Source: Linum tenue (Eukaryota; Streptophyta; Magnoliopsida; Malpighiales; Linaceae). From it: 64,000 bases of DNA. The stretch lies in contig CAMGYJ010000008.1 of assembly GCA_946122785.1 (NCBI GenBank), forward strand, positions 21,415,475 through 21,479,474. The letters run 5' to 3'. Below are positions 11,613 to 22,432 of this stretch, piece after piece (positions within the stretch are counted from its first letter, which is position 1; each line of letters opens with the position of its first letter). Both the position numbers and the translations under genes were made by a program. Below the pieces are notes generated by a model. It was not told where the DNA came from. It was given only the letters and a program-made list of their open reading frames with translations, and ran no database searches.

Positions 11613-12551
11613 AACTCTGCGAGCATCATGGTTGGTCCCTGTCTCTCTACACAATCTAGTATATTGGAGTAAGATCACAATATGATCAGGTATGCAAATC
11701 TTCATCTTCTTTCATGTCTTATTGTCTTATTTGTGTTGAGATTATCCCATTCCAATATTGAGATGGATGCTACTTTTTTCTCGTAGTAGGCCATCCATTG
11801 ATATTTTATCATCTACATCTATTTGGATTAAAATTTTGGGTTGTGTGATTTGATTTATATTATTTTGTGTTTTACAATACATATATCGATTCCTTAAAAT
11901 TAAATTTGTGCTTTGACATTATCGCAAATTAAAATTTGCTCATGTAGTAGCAATAATAAGAAAAGTAATATAAGCGATGAGTTAATTTCTCAGTTCTCCG
12001 TGTTATCCTATTCTTATCAATCCTATATTGATATGTAGAAATTGCAAGTCCAAGAGCCCATATATTCCCCAGAAATGGAAATTGAAGAATCCAAGGGCAA
12101 AGAAAGAAGTGGACATGGTAACAAGAATATTGGTATGTATGTTATCATTGTAATGGAAAAATGCGTTTCTCGTACCCATTGTACGAAAAAGACCTTATTC
12201 TATCAAGAATCAAAGAAAAAAAATAAATAAATTCATATACGCTCCTATAATATCAATAGTATGGAAAATATTTTTTGTATTATAAGTTGGTATATTCTCC
12301 ATTAAAGATGAAAATGATATTGCACTTGAGAAATTTTCATTCCCAAAAGTGAATGAAATAATCTATTCCCCGAAGTGAATTATAAATAAAAGGATCTTTT
12401 CACCAGAAGTAAGAAAAGAGGAGAAAAAAGAGAATTATAAATAAGGATGATACAACAATTGCATTATCAAAGTCATGATAACACAATGTACCCGTTGTAC
12501 ATTGAAATGTATAATGAAACTCATATATAAATTTAAAATCACCTAGTTAGT
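11613..12551 (+). pseudogene. Copia leader and gag relic with zinc-knuckle remnant
   Basis: Mostly AT-rich decayed sequence. Around 12120-12210 the translation across frames resembles the C-terminal Gag of plant Copia elements: a CYRC-like zinc knuckle, then SRTHCTKK and YQES, the usual spacing of the knuckle and tail. The frame is broken by stops and shifts. The segment stops abruptly at 12551, where the Athila LTR begins. Confidence 0.6.
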
Positions 12552-15331
12552 TGATAGACCGTTATTTACACATGTTTTTACCCCTGTTCTTACACCGTTT
12601 GAGGTGTTGATTCTCGGGTTTTAGGCCGATTTCACGCTAGGTTGTGCTTGTTTGTGATATTTCAGGTCCTAGTACGTGAATGGAGGCTTGGGAGCGAGTT
12701 TGGGGTCGATTGGACGAAGATCGGACGCATGGCGAGGTTCTAAGGAAGCCACACGGGCAGCCCTGGGTATCACACGGCCATGCAAGTTGCACTTGTGGCC
12801 GTGTGATTTTTGCCGAGAGCAAACACGGGCATCCCAGGAAATCCACACGGCCGTGCGACCCTGGCCGTGTGGGATGGCTGAAGGCCAACTTAATGATACG
12901 CTGCGTTTTGACTCGCACAGGCAACTGGGTGAGCCACACGGCCGTGTGGCCTGCACGTGTGAGTCGGGAAATCTTGGTTTTTCAGCCAATTTCGAGCCAA
13001 AAAGGGGAGAATCGGATTTTCAGAGCAAAAACAGAGCCCTAGAGAGAGAAAGTACGAAGAACACATCCTAGAAGCTATCTTGGAGCTGGGTTTCGTCAAA
13101 TCGAGCTTGGAGATCGTCATAGGAGTGGAAATCATCATCCCGGAGCAGATTTTCCTCATCATTATGAGTATGACTACTCCGATTACTGTTTTCTTTTCTC
13201 TCTCTATGGAGTAGAACCCTTCTCTCACTTGGGTATGAAGAACCCTAGTTCCTGGTGTTAGGGATTTGATTGAAATGACTTGGGATGATTATACTGTTTG
13301 GTTTTAATCGAATGATGCATGTTTATTGAATTGATTGAAGTCTGATCAGCTTTTCTTGATTTCTGCTGCAACCTGAGATAGATAGAATCTGATTAGGTTG
13401 TAAGAGCCTCTTCATTCGATAGTAGGAGATTGGTTATACGAGAGTTAGCCAGTTTACTGCTTTGTATTGGAATTCAATTCCAGTAGTGGAGTTCTGTGCT
13501 TATTGCTTCATGACATGCTAAAACACAACACCTAACAATGGCCAAGTGTAACCAATGAAAGGGACTGCAGTATAGGCAAGTTTAATTATCAACCCGGGGT
13601 CTAGATCTACTACTTACTCCGTGATTCTCTATTATCTAGCAAACTAGTTCGAGTGATTGTTGTGAAAAGTAAAAGCAACAAGAAAGCAGTAAATTGTTCG
13701 GGTTTCTAAAGCAGGCAAGAGTCACTCGGGATTGAGTCCCCCTATCCCCTTAGTTAGGTTCAATTGTAATTCCCTGGGTTGATTTACTGTTGATTAGACT
13801 GCGGAAGATCCGACAGTAGCTTGGAATCTCTTAAGCTGACCAAGCCCTCTCAGTCTAACTACCCGGCAGACGACTAGTCTTCACCGGGATAGAAAGCTGA
13901 GGCTATGAACACACAACTCCACTACTGGCGTCAAGAACACCAGTATAAAGCAGTAAACTGGCTAACTCTCGTATAGCCAATCTCCTACTATCGAATGAAG
14001 AGGCTCTAACAACCTAATCAGATTCTATCTATCTCAGGTTGAAGCAGAAATTGAGACAAGCTGATCAGACTCAAATCAATTCATTAAACATGCGTCATTC
14101 GATTAAAATCAAACAATAATATCATCACAAGTCATTACAATCAAATCCCTAACACAAGGAACTAGGGTTCTTCATACCCAAGTGAGAGAAGGGTTCTACT
14201 CCATAGAGAGAGAAGAGAAAACAAGAATCGGATTAGTCATACTCATAACGATGAGGATAATCTGCTCCGGGACGATGATTTTCACTCCTATGACGATCTC
14301 CAAGCTCGATTCGGTGAAATCCAGCTCTAAGACAGCTTCTAGGATGTGTTCTTCGCACTTTCTCTCTCTAGGGCTCTGTTTTTGCTCTCCAAACACGATT
14401 CCCCCACTTCTGGCTCGGATTAGGCTTTAAAACCGGCTTTCCCGAGTTGCACGGCTAGGTGCACGGCCGTGCACAACACCATTCTGGCCGTGCACCCTGA
14501 AACGCGCTGTATCAATAAGTCTGCCTTCGTCCATCTTGCACGGCCAGGTGCACGGCCGTGCGTGGCCACGCACAATCCCGTGCATGCCCACGCACAATCC
14601 CGCACGGCCAAACTGGTTACTTGCACGGCCGTGCGGATTTCACTTGTGCCCGTGCGTGCCCACGCACAATCCCGCACGGCCAGAATTACATGTTGCACGG
14701 CCGTGCGTGGCCACGCACAATCCCGTGTGTGCCCACGCGACTTCCTCAGAACCTCGCCATGCGTCCGATCCTTGTCCAATCGACCTCAAACTCGCTCCCA
14801 AGCCTCCATTCACGTACTAGGACCTGAAATATCATAAACAAGCACAACCTAGCGTGAAATCGGCCCAAAACACGAGAATCAACACCTCAAACGGTGTAAG
14901 AACGGGGGTAAAAACATGTGTAAATGATGGTCTATCACTTCACCTTTCTATCCCGGTGAAGACTAGTCGTCTGCCGGGTAGTTAGACTGAGAGGGCTTGG
15001 TCAGCTTAAGAGATTCCAAGCTACTGTCGGATCTTCCGCAGTCTAATCAACAGTATATCAACCCAGGGAAATTACACTTGAACCTAACTAAGGGGCTAGG
15101 GGGACTCATTCCCGAATGACTCTTACCTGCTTGAGAAAACCGAATAATTTCCTGCTTTCTTACTGCTTTTAGTTTAAACACAAATCACTCGACTTAGTTG
15201 GCTAGATAATAGACAATCACGGAGTAAGCAGTAGATCTAGAACCCGGGTTTATAATAGAACTTGCCTGTTAATGCATTCCCGGACTGCGATTACACTTGG
15301 TCGCAGTTTGATGTTGTGTTTTGGCGTGGCA
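12552..15331 (+). repeat. 5' LTR of the Athila element (about 1.35 kb without the insert)
   Basis: The LTR runs 12552..13510 and continues at 14943..15331, interrupted by an antisense solo LTR. It ends GGCGTGGCA, six bases before the primer-binding site. Its first third contains several CACGGCCGTG-type palindromes (12760-12960) that form perfect stem-loops, for example two 10-bp arms around a 10-nt loop at about 12844-12873. Confidence 0.92.
13511..14937 (-). mobile_element. Antisense solo LTR nested in the Athila 5' LTR, 1427 bp
   Basis: The insert begins TGACATGCTAAAAC and ends GGTCTATCA, so it has TG...CA termini. It is flanked by a perfect 5-bp duplication CTTCA at 13506..13510 and 14938..14942. 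Read on the minus strand it is a complete LTR of the same family as its host: it starts TGATAGACC at 14937 and matches the host LTR throughout, with more divergence than the host's own LTR pair. It has its own palindrome array (14455-14740) with a different arrangement, including GCACGGCCGTGCGTGGCC. No internal retroelement sequence is attached, so it is a product of LTR-LTR recombination. Confidence 0.93.
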
Positions 15332-15337
15332 AGTTTT

Positions 15338-15355
15338 TGGCGCCGTTGCCGGGGA
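15338..15355 (+). other. Athila primer-binding site
   Basis: TGGCGCCGTTGCCGGGGA sits six bases after the LTR end. From memory this 18-mer is the tRNA-Asp-type PBS shared by Athila and related gypsy elements in plants. It fixes the element's orientation as plus. Confidence 0.88.
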
Positions 15356-15475
15356 CCCTCTAGGTTATTGGGGAAACATGAGAATTTGTTACTCTAGCTT
15401 TTTCTTTATTGCATTTTTTCTCTTCCACCTGTGTGCCTTCACGGGTTGCTTCTGCTGATTGTGTGCAGGTAGTGC

Positions 15476-18050
15476 ATGACCCGTAGCCAGTCGGGAGATC
15501 TACTGCCATTAGACCAGGAACTTGAACGAACCTGCAGGAACTTCAAGCGGGCTCTAAAGGCGCGACTGGCTGCGGAGGAGGCGCTATCACAGCTGCAGAT
15601 CGAAGAAGAAGAAGAGATGGCTGATCCACAGAACCATGATGTGATCAATCCAGAGGAGCAGACCATGGGATCCTACTGGACCGCTAGAGCTGCGGATATG
15701 AGGTCACCCATTCAAAACCCTCATGTCCCAGCCAACAATTTTGAGGTGAGCACCTCAGTAATCACCATGCTGCGCGGTTCAGTGGTGTTCCGTGGTAAGG
15801 AGGGGGAGTGCCCCCGATCACATCTCAGGCGATTCCACGAGCTCATCGATGGAATCAAGATCAATGGGGTACCAGCAGACGCCATCCAGCTGAGGTACTT
15901 CCCATTCACTCTGGAGGGGCAAGCCAAGGAGTGGCTGGACACTCGACCTCCGGGCTCCATCACCACGTTCGCCAACCTGGCGGACAAGTTCCTCACCCGC
16001 TACCATCCTCCATCCAAGACAGCTGACCTGCAGAAGCAAATTACACATTTTGCTCAGGATGAGGATGAGACCATCAGGGATGCTTGGGAGAGATACACCA
16101 GTCTCTTTCTCAGGTGTCCCAATCATGGTTTCAATGATGCTTTCAAGGTGGGCACCTTCTATCACGCCCTCTTCCCGGAGGACAAGCAACTGATTGATTC
16201 GGTTTGCGGCGGGAACATGCTGACCAAAACCCCGCCACAGCTGAATCAACTCTTTGAGGAGATGGCGGAGAACGGGTACGATTGGGGCACTGCCAGGAGA
16301 TCGAGACGAGCACCAGGACGGGGTGTGCATGCTGTGGGCACCCAGTCATCTGATTTGGTGCAGGTGGTATCGAAGCTGGTTTCAGCTATCGATCATTCTG
16401 GTTTGATTGCAGGTACAGGACAGCCGTAGGCGATGCACTGCCAGTGGTGTGAGAGCTCTCATCACACCGTGGAGGACTGTCAGGCGATGAGAGAATCGTC
16501 TACTCCCCAGGAGAAGGTGGACTTCATCGGTAATGCCAGGCGCTTCGACCCCTACAGCAACACCTATAACGAGGGGTGGCGCCAGCATCCTAACTTTTCT
16601 TGGGCTGGGGCAAATCCCAAACCACCAGCTCCCCAGGGACCACCTGGTTTCCAAAGGCCTCCGTACCTGCCCAGACAAGGGAAATTTCAGCAGCCACAAC
16701 AGCCACTCTACCAGCCCAGACAGGGCCCAGTTCCACCTCAGTCACAGGTGCGACTATTTCAGCAGACAGGGGCAGCACCAGCAGCCCCAGTACAGAGTGA
16801 CCAGATGGCGGAATTGAGAGATTTGGTGGGTTCTCTGGCCACCTCCAGCGCAAATAAGTTCAATAACATCCAGCAGTTCATGGAGAAAGCTTCAAGCAAA
16901 TTCCTGGAGCTAGAAGCTGGTCAGAGAAACACGCAGGCTGTGCTGCGGGATATACAGACCCAGCTTGGGAGTGTTGCCCAGGCTGTTGCTCAGAGGACTC
17001 CAGGTACCTTGCCTGGCCAGACCATCCCTCACCCGCAGGATCCGAATGCCAACTGCAGTGCCATCACAACCAGGAGTGGCAAGGTGACTGCCGATCCACC
17101 TGTTCGGGCAGAGGAGAGAGAGACCCTTGCTTCAGAACTTCCAGCTAATCAGGAAGAAATGGAGAAGGAGGTTGAGGTGCCTGCTCCTAAACCGCAACCA
17201 GTGGTGAAGGAGTATGTACCCCAGCTTCCCTTTCCTACTCGGTTGCACAAGGACCGACTGGAGACTGAGTTTGCCAAATTCATGGCAATGCTGAAGCAGG
17301 TGAATATTAGCATGCCCTTCGTGGAGGCATTATCGAAGATGCCCAAGTATGCCAAGTTCATGAAGGATCTCCTCACCAACAAGAGGAAGCTTGGGGAGCT
17401 GTCAACGGTGATGCTTAATGAGGAGTGTTCTGCCATCCTGCAGAACAAACTACCAGAGAAGCGAAAAGACCTAGGGAGTTTCACTATCCCTTGCATGATT
17501 GGTAGTTTGCATGTAGGGAAGTCCTTGGCGGATTTAGGCGCTAGTATAAATGTCATGCCATATACACTATTTAAGAAGCTAGGCCTAGGTGAACCCAGTA
17601 ATACTAGGATGAGCATCCAGCTTGCTGATAGATCCATTGTGCATCCTAGGGGTATAGCAGAGGACTTGATAGTCGCAGTAGGGCCATTTTCATATCCTGT
17701 TGATTTTGTGATTTTGGACATAAATGAGGATGTTGATGTGCCTTTGATGCTGGGTAGACCTTTTCTCGCCACCGCCAAGGCGCTTATTGATGTTAATGAT
17801 GGAAAACTGATTTTGAGAGCTGGGGGTGAACAAATCACCTTCTCTGTTTTTGATAATATGAAACACCCCCAGCTCCATGATGATTTAGATTACTGTGATG
17901 TTGTTGCTGATTTTGAGACCGCACTCGCCATCACGATTGCGGGTACTGATGATTTCCTTGAGCGTTGTCTTTTGCTAGGGGAACAGGCATCACAGGATAT
18001 GCAGCTGGAGGAGCAGCTTGCGGAGTTGGACGAGACTGCGATCGAGAGGC
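15476..18050 (+). pseudogene. Athila gag and aspartic protease, one in-frame stop
   Basis: Gag packages the element RNA and the protease processes the polyprotein. The frame opens at ATG 15476. The Gag core is clear (FTLEGQAKEWLDT, HPPSKTADLQKQITHF, DAWERYTSLFLRCPNHG). A TAG at 16427..16429 interrupts it just before the zinc knuckle CQWCESSHHTVEDC (CX2CX4HX4C). The same frame then reopens without shift, so CAG to TAG is the simple explanation. A Pro/Gln-rich stretch follows, then the retropepsin-like domain with DLGASINVMP (about 17528) and LMLGRPFLATA. At about 18050 the frame runs directly into RNase H sequence in another frame: the whole reverse transcriptase is deleted. Proteins from it would not support replication alone. 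Confidence 0.93.
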
Positions 18051-19662
18051 GCGTCCAAGACCTTGAACGATGCACAGGAGAACTACACCACCACTGAGAA
18101 TGAGCTCCTCGCTGTGGTGTATGCATTTGATAAGTTCCGACCCTATCTGGTGCTCTCCCATGTGGTGGTCTACACTGACCACTCGGCGATTTGCTACCTG
18201 ATGAGCAAGGCTGATGCAAAGCCTAGGCTCATCCGTTGGATCCTGCTGCTGCAGGAGTTTGACATCGAGATCCGGTACAAGAAAGGAGCCGAGAATGTTG
18301 CTGCAGATCATCTTTCACGGTTGGAAGCCCCTCCGGTGGACAACTTCGAGGAAGAGATCGACGACTCCTTCCCGGGTGAGCGATTGCTAGCGATGAACCT
18401 GGTGGACAGCGTGGCCCCTTGGTATTCTGACTTTGCCAATTATCTGGTGGGCAAGCAGTTACCCAAGGGGATGGCTACTCATGCAAAGCGCAAGTTCTTC
18501 TCCGATCTGAAGCACTACTTTTGGGAGGATCCTTACCTCTTCAGAATCGGAGCAGATGGCGTGATCCAGCGCTGTGTCATGGAGCATGAGATGGGAGACA
18601 TCCTGTCTCAATGTCACGAGGGACCTACGGGAGGTCATCATGGAGGAAACCGCACGGCGCGGAAGGTGCTACAGTCGGGCTTCTATTGGCCCTCGCTCTT
18701 CAAGGATGCAGACACCTTCGCACGACAGTGCGACCGCTGCCAAAGGTCAGGTAACATTTCTGCCCGGGATGAGATGCCCCAACATATCTCTGTTATTTGT
18801 GAAATTTTTGATGTCTGGGGTATCGATTTCATGGGCCCATTCCCTCCATCTTTTGGCAATCTGTACATATTGGTTGCAATGGACTACGTCTCGAGGTGGG
18901 CAGAAGCTCAAGCCATGCCCACCAATGATGCAAGACGGGTCTGCTCATTTCTGAAGCAGCTGTTCTCCCAGTTCGGGACACCTCGAGCCATTATTAGTGA
19001 TAGAGGAACCCATTTTCAGGGGCAATTCACTAAACTCCTCTCTCGCTATGGCGTTAAGCATCAGGTGTCGGTGGCCTACCATCCCCAGTCAAATGGGCAG
19101 GCCGAGCTGACGAACCGTGAATTAAAACGGATAATTGAAAAGACAGTGGATTAGTCCCGCAAGGATTGGTCCACCAAGCTCGATGATGCTCTCTGGGCGT
19201 ATAGGACTGCCTATAAAAATCCGATTGGCACCTCCCCTTATAGGCTTGTCTATGGGAAGGCGTGCCATTTGCCGGTAGAGCTAGAGCACAAGGCCTTCTG
19301 GGCCAATAAGCTGCTAAACCTGGATTTGAGTGTTGCAGGTACAGAACGTAAGTTGCAGCTGCTGGAGTTGGAGGAGTGGCGTTACCACGCCTACGAGAAC
19401 ACCCTGCTCTACAAAGAGCGCACCAAGCGTCTCCACGACGCTAGGTTGAGGGGCCCGAAGGAGTTTCAGGTAGGTGATCGTGTTTTGCTCTTTAATGCAC
19501 GCCTGAAACTCTTTCCGGGCAAGCTCCGTATGGTGCGGTGGAGATCAGCAATGCTCAACCAGTCAACTCGAGCCATTCAAGGTGAATGGCCACCTCTTAA
19601 AGTTGTACTTGGGAGGTGCTGTCGAGCGCGCAGAGCTGCTGATCAAGCTCGAGGACCCTTAG
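18051..19662 (+). pseudogene. Athila RNase H (partial) and integrase, one stop and a 3' frameshift
   Basis: From 18051 the frame reads the second half of RNase H (TLNDAQENYTTTENELLAVV, YTDHSAICYL, GAENVAADHLSRLE), so its first part is lost with RT. Integrase follows: the zinc-binding HHCC region (GHHGGNRTARKVL to CDRCQR) and a catalytic core with the D, D and E positions in GIDFMGPF, ISDRGTHF and NGQAELTNRE. A TAG at 19152..19154 replaces an expected Trp codon (TGG to TAG). The same frame continues through [20 protein letters not shown] and [13 protein letters not shown] to [10 protein letters not shown] small deletion near 19540 shifts the frame, and the usual C-terminus (LIKLEDP, TAG at 19660..19662) is read in another frame. 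Confidence 0.92.
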
Positions 19663-21020
19663 TTCCTCTACTGGCGTCCAGCTAAAAGACGGTAAAGAAG
19701 CGCTTGTGGGGAGGCAACCCCACCGAGGTTTTCATTTTCTTACTTTTTTTCCTTTTGTTTTTTGTGTTTTTTGAGTCTTGAGATGTTGTTCCAAAGTCGA
19801 ATGTCATTTTTTGGTGAAAACAGGTTGATTTTGGGGCTCCAGCACCTCACACGGCCGGGCCATAAACTTGCACGGCCGTGTGGATTTTATCCCCTGGCCG
19901 TGCGAGCTCTTGGCAATTTTCACACGGCCAAAAGTGCAAATTTGCACGGCCGTGTGGCTTGGCCTGGCCTGGCCGTGTGGCCAACACGGGCAGCACAAAA
20001 ATTCGCACGGCCGTGTGGATTTTATCTTCTGGCCGTGCGAGCTCTCGGCAAAATCCACACGGCCAAATGTGCACTTCGCACGGCAGAGTGGAATTCCTCG
20101 GCCTGGCCGTGTCGGCCAACACGGGCAAAAGTGCACCTTGCACGGCCGTGCGAGCCTGCCCGTGCGGCCGAGCCACGACCTATATATTCGGCCAGCACGG
20201 CCGAGCAGGTCAGAAAATTCAAAAACCTCGCCGGAATCCTCTGAATATGACCGGAAAACCGCGACAAACCACCCTATTTTGATTTTTCCGGCCATTTTTT
20301 GTCATTTTTTCACCAAACCAACAATAAATCCATCCTTCCCACACCAAACGCGGCATATCCCTCCATTTTGAGGAGATTTGGCCGACGTTTTTGTCGCCGG
20401 AGGCGATTTCTGGCGAGACTCCGGCGAGGCTCCGACGAGCACTTCCGGGCACTTTTTCGGCTTTTCTTCGCGTCCATCGCCTTCCCCTCATCATCCCCTA
20501 CACCTCTACTTGAGTCTCCAGGTTTGATTTTGCCCTTAACTATGTTAATTTTGGAGAATTGGGTGTTAGGGTGTATGTTTAGAGAACCTCATTGAATCTT
20601 GTGATTTTTGTGCAATTGATTGAGGGAAATGCATGGAGTGTGTTTGAATTGTGTTGGGCAATGTCCCCCTTGATTTTTTGAGCCCTTGTGTGCAAGAATT
20701 TTGCCAATTTCATGCTTAACTTAATAGTGCACACAAGGTGTTCGATGAAATGCCTGTTTTTCATGCCATGTTGTGGCCACCGGTTGGGGCCCTTAATGAT
20801 ATTCTTTGAGGGTGTATTTGCTATGGATGTGAACCTTAAGTTGCCTACTTTCTCGTGGATGTGAACCCCCACTCAGATTATGCTTGATTTATCGAGTTTT
20901 TGACCCCCGAACTATGGATGAAACCATGGTTAGGCTGTTTTCTGTTCTTAAGTGTGGGGGTGTGATTGACCTTTTCTTTGGCTCTTTTGGTTCCACTTTG
21001 GGTTGTTCTTTTGCAGGACA
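19663..21020 (+). repeat. Spacer with CACGGCCGTG palindrome array between pol and the extra ORF
   Basis: After the integrase stop comes the Athila-typical GTAAAGAAGCGCTTGTGGGG. 19845-20200 then holds many copies of CACGGCCGTG and its half-sites, partly as a tandem duplication of about 130 bp (around 19870 and 20000). Reading frames on both strands through this block are by-products of the palindromes (His-Gly-Arg or Thr-Ala-Val patterns) and are not genes. 20200-21020 is unique sequence with a first TTAAGTGTGGGGG motif at 20948..20960 and a pyrimidine tract ending TTTTGCAG at 21017, which looks like a splice acceptor just before the next ATG. Confidence 0.75.
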
Positions 21021-22432
21021 ATGTCGAAACCTGACCTTAAGCACCCGTTCATCCGAGATCTGAGGAGGGGCCCCGACGAGGATCGCTTCAAGCAGGTCCT
21101 GGCATGCCCGTTTGGGCAGCACCATTGCTGGTCCAAACGGGAGTTTCGGCGATTGAACTGCTACGAGCAACTCTCCGCCACCGTCGCCAACCGCACATGG
21201 CGCCGTCTGCTCTCCATCTGCGAGAAGGTCTACTACGAGCCCGTGCTGGAGTTCTACACGACCTTCAGGCACACACCCACGACCGATTGGGAGGACGGTA
21301 CAACCGTCAAATTCAGGCTAGGCGGTGCCCCCCGGTCCATGAGCTACCATGAGCTGGCCGAGGCTCTCGACTTCGACCTGGATGACGGTACGGACTACGT
21401 CACCGAGGTCAACGACCCGCCGGAGGTGGCCTTCATGAGGCTGTACAACCGCCTGGCTCGGCCAGGCCAGACGCGCCCCTTCTCGGCTGGGAGGACGAAG
21501 GCATCTACCCTGCTGCTCGACAACTGCCTTCTCCACCACCTGCTGGCGAAGTCTTACACCCCAGCGTCAGACAGTGCCAGCGCCATCACCAAGAGGGCCA
21601 TGTACTTCATCGCTTCGATCCGCCAGTACGACCATCCTCTCCACTTGGGTTCGGTGGTGGCCAAGACCTTCGAGAAGACTGCTACGAAACTGAAGAGCCT
21701 CCACTGCGCCCCCCTCATCACCCGCCTGGCCACCTACTTCGGGCTTTCACTGCAGGGGTGCACACAGCAGGGGGACACCCTCGTCTTTGGCAGGAAGACG
21801 ATCAGTCACATGCACCTGCTGCGAGAGAACCGCGGCGTTCTATGGATCGAGGGGTTTCCAGAACCTCAGATCCCCGCGGAGACCCAGCCAGAGGTCCAGC
21901 CAGAGGGCCAGGAGGAGGAGGCTGCTGATTATGGGGAGCCCGAGGAGGTGGATGCTGCTGCTGATTATGGGGAGCCCGAGGAGGTGGATGCTGCTGCTGC
22001 CCCCCGCCCCACCACCTTCACGGCGGTGGCATCTCCGCTTTCCCGGGCCAGGATTACTTCTCCTACCAGTTCGAGCAGCTGCGAATCCAGAACCAGCAGA
22101 TCCTCGACCAGCAGATGCAGTTCCAGCAGCAGTACGCGGAACACCAGGCCGAGTACCAGAACAGGATGGCTGCTTACGATGAGCGCCTGGACATACTCCA
22201 GACCCAGCAGGGAATGACTCTCGCACACATCGAGCGGGAGAAGCGTCGTTCACGGCGCATGCAGGAGGTCCAGCAGCACCTGCTCCAGCTGCTCCCGGGC
22301 GAGCAGCCCGTCTGGAGGACTCCCTGTGAGGACTCTCCACTTCCACCTCCCCCAGCGGATGGTGATGATGGTGCTGATGGTGATGACGCCTTCATGGACG
22401 ACATCGATCTGGATAATCTTGGCGACGAGTAG
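21021..22432 (+). pseudogene. Extra Athila ORF downstream of pol (env position), frameshifted
   Basis: The frame starts at ATG 21021 right after a splice-acceptor-like TTTTGCAG, so the product could be made from a spliced RNA. It reads MSKPDLKHPFIRDLRR, then a conserved-looking region (HNTFR-like FYTTFRHTPTTDW, SMSYHELAEALDFD, TRPFSAGRTKAS, KSYTPASDSASAITKRAMYF). An acidic tail follows with a perfect 36-bp duplication (21921..21956 and 21957..21992, DYGEPEEVDA twice). Near 22015 the frame shifts, and the C-terminus continues as a Gln-rich coiled coil (EQLRIQNQQILDQQMQ) ending in an Asp-rich tail and TAG at 22430..22432. The position matches the third ORF of Athila elements. I see no signal peptide or membrane helix, so an envelope role is not supported. 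Confidence 0.82.

Noticed and set aside
12760..12960. CRISPR-like array of palindromic repeats
   Set aside because: Spacing is irregular, there are no cas genes, and the host is a plant; the words belong to retrotransposon LTRs.
12637..13071. Protein-coding genes on both strands through the CACGGCCGTG regions (also 14469-14837, 19762-20371, 24409-24682)
   Set aside because: The palindromic repeats keep several frames open on both strands at once and give repetitive His-Gly-Arg or Thr-Ala-Val text; the regions are LTR and spacer DNA of an Athila element.
17149..17838. Minus-strand 229-codon protein
   Set aside because: Lies exactly opposite the Athila protease-region frame; a shadow.
21021..22432. 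Envelope protein assignment for the third Athila ORF
   Set aside because: No signal peptide, membrane helix or glycoprotein-like Cys pattern is visible; only the position suggests it.
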